Below the pieces are notes generated by a model. That model made no database searches and had not been told where the DNA came from. It was given only the letters and a program-made list of their open reading frames with translations. Source: JABDBK01 sp964453575 (GTDB taxonomy: Bacteria > Pseudomonadota > Gammaproteobacteria > DSM-16500). Taken from it: a stretch of 20,118 bases of DNA. Position 1 is the first letter of the stretch; each line of letters opens with the position of its first letter. The DNA is taken from assembly GCA_964453575.1 (NCBI GenBank), contig CAYVRW010000040.1, positions 1 through 20,118 on the forward strand, read 5' to 3'. Position numbers and translations under genes: made by a program. This document shows positions 15,775-20,118 of this stretch, one piece after another.

Positions 15775-16305
15775 TTATTTGCTTACAGTTCCTGTTGCAT
15801 AACTTACATCGGATGCAGATGCTAATGGCCCATCACTCTTGGTTTGTGCGCTTAATCTATATGATCCAGGACTTGAGACATTTAAATCACCTTTAGTGTA
15901 ATCACTCGCATAAAAAGAGCTGCTTGGCTTTAAATCTATATTTCTAACTATATCAGTGGATCTACCATTTATGGTTAATGTATATATATACTTAAACCAG
16001 GCCGTCTGAGCAGTGTCATTTTTTATATTCACTCTATGACTTCCCGACACCTCGATATGTTGATTTACTCTTCCACTTACATTGCTTATCGATGCATTTA
16101 CGCTGCCGCTCATTACTTTTTTTTTACTAAATTGATCTATTTGCTGCTGCGAAACAGGGCCTTCTATAAATTGAAAATTTGATATTCCATTATTAGTGAT
16201 AATGGGTTCACTGACGTGTCCCTCCCCCACTAATACATATGCAAATGTCGCATTACAAAATAATATGACTGACAAATTAACAATTTTAAATACGTTTTTA
16301 TTCAT
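15775..16305 (-). CDS. Secreted beta-rich hypothetical protein, 176 aa
   Basis: A Sec signal peptide is clear: MNKNVFK, a hydrophobic core (IVNLSVILFC) and a probable cleavage after ATFA at residue 23. The mature protein is rich in Ser, Asn, Thr and Val with alternating short strands (SGSVNASISNVSGRVNQHIE, SGSHRVNIKN, FKYIYTLTING), the look of an immunoglobulin-like or jelly-roll beta sandwich. There are no cysteines in the mature part. AAGGA lies about 11 bases before the ATG at 16305. No family is recognised. It stands alone between the antitoxin and the ankyrin region, with its own terminator. Confidence 0.75.
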   Translation of the reverse strand: MNKNVFKIVNLSVILFCNATFAYVLVGEGHVSEPIITNNGISNFQFIEGPVSQQQIDQFSKKKVMSGSVNASISNVSGRVNQHIEVSGSHRVNIKNDTAQTAWFKYIYTLTINGRSTDIVRNIDLKPSSSFYASDYTKGDLNVSSPGSYRLSAQTKSDGPLASASDVSYATGTVSK

Positions 16306-16368
16306 AAATTATGAATTCCTTTTTATTGAGTTAAATTATAACTAAGAACAACACCAATAGAGAGACGG

Positions 16369-16404
16369 GATATATTTAGATCAACAAGGGAAGATATATT
16401 TAGA
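16369..16404 (+). promoter_or_regulatory. Tandem 12-bp direct repeat upstream of the ankyrin promoter
   Basis: GATATATTTAGA occurs at 16369-16380 and again, unchanged, at 16393-16404, a period of 24 bases. The pair sits just upstream of a TATAAT box at 16435, where an activator dimer would bind. No known consensus is recognised. Confidence 0.4.
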
Positions 16405-16413
16405 GGATAACTA

Positions 16414-16440
16414 TTGCGGGGTAAAAACTAAAAGTATAAT
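16414..16440 (+). promoter_or_regulatory. Candidate promoter for the ankyrin-DUF3800 operon
   Basis: A perfect TATAAT (16435-16440) follows TTGCGG (16414-16419) at a short 15-base spacing. The weak -35 fits an activator-dependent promoter. The leader to the ATG at 16632 would be about 185 bases and contains a hairpin at 16512-16549. Confidence 0.4.
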
Positions 16441-16511
16441 AACTCGGTTTCATAGGATAGTCAATTTTTTTTCTCAATAAATGATTTCAAACTAATTGGT
16501 GTCAAAAACCA

Positions 16512-16549
16512 TAACAAGGTCGCGCTTTATTAGTTAGCAGCCCTTGTTA
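16512..16549 (+). other. Leader hairpin before the ankyrin gene
   Basis: TAACAAGG (16512-16519) and CCTTGTTA (16542-16549) are perfect 8-bp arms with a 22-nt loop. It lies in the probable untranslated leader, 82 bases before the start codon. The rest of 16306-16631 shows no gene. Confidence 0.35.
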
Positions 16550-16631
16550 AATATATATCTTTAAATCCATCTCTACTGTTATACTTATTTTTTTATAAAT
16601 TTAAATACCATAAAAAAATAAGGAAATAATA

Positions 16632-18212
16632 ATGCCAAAAAAAGACTTAGTCGCTCAATTATTTACCGCTTTAAAAAAAAATAAAATAAAAAAGATAAAC
16701 GCCCTCTTCTCTGAATTAAAAGATCAAAAAGTTAATCTCGAACAAAGAAATACTTATAACAGCACCCTATTAATGTCGGCCATACGTGTAGGCCATGTTG
16801 AACTTATTAATTATTTGATTACAAATAAAGCTTCTTTAGACGCTCAAGATCGCTTTCATAATACTGCAATAATCCTAGCTGCAAAAAATGGTAACACTAG
16901 TGTTGTTAATCAATTAATTGAAGCCAAAGCCTCGCTTGATAGCGTAGATGGGCAAGGCGGTACAGCTCTTCATCAAGCTACTTTTTATGGTCACACTGAA
17001 CTTATTAATCAGCTCATCAAAGCGAAAGCATTACTTGACGCGACAAATAAGTATAGAAACACCCCACTTATGTTAGCCTCCTATAAAGGTCACAGCGATA
17101 TTGTCTATCAGTTAATTGAAGCAAAAGCCTCGCTTGATATCGTGGATAAGAATGGAAATACTGCACTTATAATAGCTTCCATGTACGATCTCAGCGGTGA
17201 TAATGTCCGCCAACTTCTTGACGCTAAAGCCTTCCCTAATACCGCAAACCTCAGAGGAGACACGGCACTTATATTAGCTTCATATAAAGGCCATAGCGAA
17301 AATGTCCGCCAGCTCATAGAAGCTAAGGCATCACTTGATACAGGGAGTCTGCAAGGGATAACCGCGCTTATGGTAGCTGCCGACAGAAATCATTCGGAGA
17401 TTGTCCAACAGCTCATTGAAGCCAAGGCATCGCTTGATATGATTTCTCAAGACGGTGATACCGCACTTATTAATGCCGCATTTAGTAATCAAAAAGAGAG
17501 TGTCCATTATCTTATTCAAGCCAAAGCCTCGCTTGATATGACCTCTCAAGACGGTGATACCGCACTTCATTTGGCTGTCTCTCATGGTTACACTGAGATT
17601 GTTCGTGAGCTCATTGAAGCCAAAGCAATGTTGGAATTACGAGATAGGTATGATAGAACAGCATTGGATATCGCAATGGGTCAACTTTCTGCTGTCAATT
17701 TGCTATTAAGTTATAATGCAATTATTCATAATCACCAAGAACTCTATCAATTTCTCACTAGCTTTGACGGTCATCGTACAATGCCTGCATTGCTTGCACT
17801 CCGTAAACAATCTTTAACAACTTCTAACGATGCATTCTTTAATCGATTAACTAAAACTCAGCTTAAAATGCTAGAAAAGATTTACAACTATCATGAACTT
17901 CGTAAGAACAATGTTTGGCGATCCATTGATCAAGGAACGGGTGATCAACTACCAAAGGTTCTTATTGATATGATTGCTGAATATAATCAACCAGAAAATA
18001 ATTCATCAGAGAAACTAAAAAGGGTATCATTTTTTAATGTAAACCGATTTAATCAGGCTTTAACAATAGAAAAATCGATTAATTGTTCTCTGATGAATTC
18101 TGATAAGCAGGTTACGACAGGTTCAAACCATAAGCATCAACGTGATGTACCATGTTCAGAGTTAGAAAACGGGGAACAGTTAGCAAATAAAATCCCAAGG
18201 CTTAAAAAATGA
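16632..18212 (+). CDS. Ten-repeat ankyrin protein, 526 aa
   Basis: A charged N-terminus of 40 residues (MPKKDLVAQLFTALKK...) is followed by about ten 33-residue ankyrin repeats (residues 41-370), each built on TAL..A...GH.E.V.QLIEAKASLD. Repeats 7-9 are very similar at DNA level, a sign of recent internal duplication. The C-terminal 150 residues are helical with LPKVLIDMIAEYN (440-452), loosely F-box/PRANC-like, then a polar basic end (KIPRLKK). AAGGAAAT lies before the ATG. Its stop overlaps the DUF3800 start as ATGA, so the two are coupled. The first 136 bases recur at 19983 with five differences. It is probably a protein-binding effector, or a partner of the DUF3800 protein. Confidence 0.9.
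   Translation: MPKKDLVAQLFTALKKNKIKKINALFSELKDQKVNLEQRNTYNSTLLMSAIRVGHVELINYLITNKASLDAQDRFHNTAIILAAKNGNTSVVNQLIEAKASLDSVDGQGGTALHQATFYGHTELINQLIKAKALLDATNKYRNTPLMLASYKGHSDIVYQLIEAKASLDIVDKNGNTALIIASMYDLSGDNVRQLLDAKAFPNTANLRGDTALILASYKGHSENVRQLIEAKASLDTGSLQGITALMVAADRNHSEIVQQLIEAKASLDMISQDGDTALINAAFSNQKESVHYLIQAKASLDMTSQDGDTALHLAVSHGYTEIVRELIEAKAMLELRDRYDRTALDIAMGQLSAVNLLLSYNAIIHNHQELYQFLTSFDGHRTMPALLALRKQSLTTSNDAFFNRLTKTQLKMLEKIYNYHELRKNNVWRSIDQGTGDQLPKVLIDMIAEYNQPENNSSEKLKRVSFFNVNRFNQALTIEKSINCSLMNSDKQVTTGSNHKHQRDVPCSELENGEQLANKIPRLKK
17415..17567 (+). repeat. Near-identical tandem ankyrin units
   Basis: The 54-base blocks 17415-17468 and 17514-17567 differ at five positions and are 99 bases (33 codons) apart, exactly one ankyrin repeat. 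This is more similar than other repeats in the gene and points to recent unit duplication. Confidence 0.7.
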
Positions 18213-18883
18213 GTAATGCTGGTTCTATGTTTATGTATCTGGACGAGTCTGGCGACTTAGGGTTTGATTGGTTAAAAAAATCTACTACTCCTTATTTCAT
18301 CATCACATTGCTTGTTTGTTATGACAATGAAACAAAAAATCAAATTCGTAAGGCAGTTGTTAGAACGTTAAAAAAGATAAATCATAGAAAGACTAAAAAG
18401 CGTATTACTCACGAATTAAAAGGGACATCAACACGTCTAGCGATAAAAAAATATTTTTATCAACATCTTCCTGAAAATGGTTGGGAAATATATGGAGTCA
18501 TTCTTAACAAAAAGAAAGTTTATCGCAACTTGCAGACTATACAGGGAAAAAAGAAGCTTTATAACTTTTTATCTCGGTTCGTGATTGAAAAAATTAATTT
18601 TCCTGATACATTAAAAAATGTACGTCTCATTGTTGATCGTTGTAAAAATACCGCGGAAGAAAGAAAAGACTTTAATACCTATCTTGAAAATCAACTTCAA
18701 GCATCAATACCCAATTTAAACGTTATAGTTGATATCTTCCACGAGTCTTCTCATGAGAATCACGAATTACAAGCAGTGGATTTATTCTGCTGGGGTGTTC
18801 ACAGAAAGGTGACTCATAAGGACACGGAATGGTTTGAGATATTTGAAGATAAGATTAGGGTATTAGAGGTTTATTTAGGATAA
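18209..18883 (+). CDS. DUF3800 family protein, 224 aa
   Basis: The N-terminal YLDESGDLGF (10-19) is the hallmark of DUF3800, a family with an RNase H-like fold, often found with phage and defence genes and thought to be nucleases. Further acidic positions fit the fold: VDRCKN in the middle and ELQAVDLFCWGV (186-197, D191) near the end. The middle region is strongly basic (KKINHRKTKKRI), as expected for nucleic acid binding. AAGG (18197-18200) is 8 bases before the ATG, which overlaps the ankyrin stop codon by four bases. Length is normal. Whether it is a nuclease here, and what it does with the ankyrin protein, are inference. Confidence 0.85.
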   Translation: MSNAGSMFMYLDESGDLGFDWLKKSTTPYFIITLLVCYDNETKNQIRKAVVRTLKKINHRKTKKRITHELKGTSTRLAIKKYFYQHLPENGWEIYGVILNKKKVYRNLQTIQGKKKLYNFLSRFVIEKINFPDTLKNVRLIVDRCKNTAEERKDFNTYLENQLQASIPNLNVIVDIFHESSHENHELQAVDLFCWGVHRKVTHKDTEWFEIFEDKIRVLEVYLG

Positions 18884-18976
18884 AAAAAAGACGGCCCCTT
18901 TAACACCTACCATCCCTAGGCTCATATCCAACCGCTGGAAGGAAGCACCTAAGGCATGTCAAAGGCTTTACCCGTC
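18882..18976 (-). ncRNA. Structured element with T8 tail, candidate small RNA or long terminator
   Basis: Nested pairings span the element: GACGG (18890-18894) with CCGTC (18972-18976), CCTTT (18897-18901) with AAAGG (18961-18965), CCTAGG (18915-18920) with CCTAAGG (18948-18954), and TCCA (18927-18930) with TGGA (18936-18939). On the minus strand the outer stem is followed at once by eight Ts (18889-18882), as at the end of an intrinsically terminated RNA. It is more GC-rich than its surroundings. The plus strand carries GGAAGGAAGCACCTAAGGCA, an 18/20 match to the apical part of bacterial SRP RNA as I recall it, but the partner strand does not fit. It could be a terminator for the acetyltransferase gene or a separate RNA. 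Confidence 0.4.
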
Positions 18977-19089
18977 ACCTAAATGATAGTTTCTATTGCT
19001 GATTATGTCAAATTGTTTCAACAATTTTCAATATTTCATCAATTAATAATTTGTAACTTATTGATTTTACTGATATCAACATTCGCAAG

Positions 19090-19566
19090 TTAAACGATTT
19101 TTTCCATTACAAAATTGGTAAGTTTCATGCCTCTTAGTACCACTGACTGTTCTTTTTTTACTATAAAATCTTTTGTTTCAAAGAAAGGTTTTGCTGTAAT
19201 GCTAACCTCAGCATAAATTTTGTTTATGTTGTTTTGTTTGGCTATATCTTCGATTCTTTTCATTAACGTACTACCCACACCACAGCCTTGATATTCATGA
19301 TGACAATAAAAACAATCAATATGGCCATTCGCTTCAAACTCTGCAAATCCAACAATTTTATCGTTAATAGTGGCAACTATAGGCGGAACTTTTTTCCATT
19401 TACGTACCCAGTCTTCTGGTTCAAGGCTACTACGAGGTGCCCATGCATAAAGCTGCTCAGGAGAATAATCTTTCGCGTTAATGATATGAATGGTGTTGAA
19501 ATAAATCGCTGCGAGAAATGGTGCATCTGATTCATGGTATGATCTTACTTGAATATTTTTATGCAT
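19090..19566 (-). CDS. GNAT-family N-acetyltransferase (YafP-like), 158 aa
   Basis: This is a complete GNAT domain. Strand 4 (IVGFAEFEANGHIDCFYCHH) runs into motif A, EYQGCGVGSTLMKRIEDIA (91-109), whose QGCGVGS loop binds acetyl-CoA. The C-terminal AEVSITAKPFFETKDFIVKKEQ is the usual beta5-alpha4-beta6 end. The sequence AWAPRSSLEPEDWVRKW is typical of the YafP group, reported to acetylate small molecules or toxic amines; the substrate is unknown here. The ATG at 19566 has GGAAATTT before it. It appears monocistronic, and the structured element 110-200 bases downstream may end its transcript. Confidence 0.85.
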   Translation of the reverse strand: MHKNIQVRSYHESDAPFLAAIYFNTIHIINAKDYSPEQLYAWAPRSSLEPEDWVRKWKKVPPIVATINDKIVGFAEFEANGHIDCFYCHHEYQGCGVGSTLMKRIEDIAKQNNINKIYAEVSITAKPFFETKDFIVKKEQSVVLRGMKLTNFVMEKIV

Positions 19567-19738
19567 AAATTTCCATCTATAATAATAAAAAATACTGTCA
19601 AAATTTCATAACCTGCAGTAGTTTGACTCTAATCTTGTATTAAGTGTGTAATCATGTATTATACATAATAATATTTGCAGTAAAAAGATTCCTAAAAATC
19701 AAGCTACAAACTAATTTGAGACAGAATAAGGGAAAGAA

Positions 19739-19795
19739 ATGACGAAAGCAAAAGGTTTCAGGGTCAAATCCGGCTACCGGCTAAATTCTTTATAA
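19739..19795 (+). other. 18-codon ORF running into the hairpin
   Basis: AAGGGAAAG gives a good ribosome site for an ATG at 19739, but the frame reads MTKAKGFRVKSGYRLNSL and stops inside the hairpin loop. It may be the 5' stump of a gene interrupted by the inverted repeat, or chance. The stretch 19567-19738 shows no other gene. Confidence 0.25.
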
Positions 19796-19827
19796 TCTCT
19801 AGTTAGCCGGTAGCCGGATTTGACCCT
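19760..19827. repeat. Perfect inverted repeat with 25-bp arms
   Basis: Bases 19760-19784 are the exact reverse complement of 19803-19827, with an 18-nt loop. The arms are GC-rich (core CCGGCTACCGG) in an AT-rich region, and eight Ts follow almost directly (19831-19838). It resembles REP/MITE-like palindromic mobile units and could also act as a strong intrinsic terminator on the plus strand. It abuts the truncated gene copy at 19832. Confidence 0.8.
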
Positions 19828-19831
19828 TTCT

Positions 19832-19965
19832 TTTTTTTGTTTGAAGCATCGCCAGTTATTCTGGGTAGCGCAGCGATACTAGCAGGTATAGGAATGTATG
19901 CCAAAACTAAAAATAACATTCGACATGAAGAAGCTAAAATGAAATCACCTAGCCTTCATCAATAA
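19832..19965 (+). pseudogene. 5'-truncated copy of the 70-aa membrane protein gene
   Basis: Bases 19840-19965 match 14411-14536 with five differences in 126, ending at the same stop codon (SPSLHQ versus SPSLHK). The first 28 or so codons are missing; homology begins at a T-run next to the hairpin, and no start codon or ribosome site precedes the frame. It is a fragment, directly followed by the ankyrin gene copy. Confidence 0.8.
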
Positions 19966-19982
19966 GTTGGAAGGAAGTAACA

Positions 19983-20118
19983 ATGCCAAAAAAAGACTTA
20001 GTCTCTCAATTATTTACCGCTTTAAAAAATAATCAAATAAAAAAGATAAACGCCATCTTCTCGGAATTAAAAGATCAAAAAGTTAATCTCGAACAAAGAA
20101 ATACTTATAACAGCACCC
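19983..20118 (+). CDS. Start of a second copy of the ten-repeat ankyrin gene (cut by window end)
   Basis: Forty-five codons are visible (MPKKDLVSQLFTALKNNQIK...), matching the start of the 16632 gene with five differences in 136 bases. GGAAGGAAG gives a better ribosome site than the first copy. Whether it is complete, and whether a DUF3800 gene follows, lies outside the window. Confidence 0.85.
   Translation, partial: MPKKDLVSQLFTALKNNQIKKINAIFSELKDQKVNLEQRNTYNST

Noticed and set aside
17331..17585. 84-codon minus-strand frame in the ankyrin gene
   Set aside because: Its repeated pattern is just the antisense reading of the tandem ankyrin units.
16632..18212. CRISPR-like array from periodic repeats
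   Set aside because: The 99-base period is the 33-codon ankyrin unit, coding throughout, with no conserved short repeats or unique spacers.
18901..18976. Functional SRP (4.5S) RNA gene on the plus strand
   Set aside because: The apical 20-mer matches, but the opposite strand of the helix (CAGGUC-type) is missing and no plus-strand terminator follows.

Overview
The window is AT-rich bacterial DNA with tight gene packing, Shine-Dalgarno starts and several eukaryote-like proteins: four ankyrin-repeat genes, an inositol-5-phosphatase-like enzyme and large coiled-coil orphans. Together with a PAS-LuxR regulator and several small secreted or membrane orphans, this suggests an intracellular or protist-associated gammaproteobacterium of the Legionellales (Legionella/Coxiella/Berkiella-like). 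That placement is inferred from gene content; no rRNA or other marker gene is present. Most of the window reads as accessory, effector-rich genome.

Layout. 1-2165: two minus-strand orphan genes, one a 520-residue charged helical protein, with a stem-loop between them. 2375-3623: a small exported four-cysteine protein and a helical orphan. 3620-5476: a good sigma70 promoter driving an MsbA-type ABC exporter half-transporter. 5486-8189: a minus-strand two-gene operon of a winged-helix/EgtD-like methyltransferase fusion and an overlapping 12-TM transporter. 8190-9042: a regulatory region with GAAC/GTTC palindromes, then two overlapping tiny ORFs leading without a gap into a small HTH-like protein. 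9202-10791: the 5-phosphatase-like protein. 10952-14166: two paralogous short ankyrin proteins on the minus strand flanking a plus-strand PAS-LuxR regulator, plus a membrane orphan co-oriented with the second ankyrin gene.

14324-15021: a small membrane protein and a cupin, probably one operon. 15060-15738: an AbiEi-type antitoxin with a clear operator/promoter but only a six-codon remnant where the AbiEii toxin should start. 15775-16305: a secreted beta-rich orphan. 16632-18883: a ten-repeat ankyrin protein overlapping a DUF3800 protein by an ATGA. 18882-18976: a structured element of about 95 nt ending in a T8 tract on the minus strand. 19090-19566: a GNAT acetyltransferase. 19760-20118: a perfect 25-bp-arm hairpin, then a truncated copy of the 14324 gene, then the start of a second copy of the 16632 ankyrin gene, which runs off the window.

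The most interesting points are the right-edge mosaic duplication next to the hairpin, the orphaned AbiEi antitoxin, the winged-helix/methyltransferase fusion with its transporter, the ankyrin-DUF3800 coupling, the 5-phosphatase-like candidate effector, and the chain of tiny coupled ORFs before the HTH gene.
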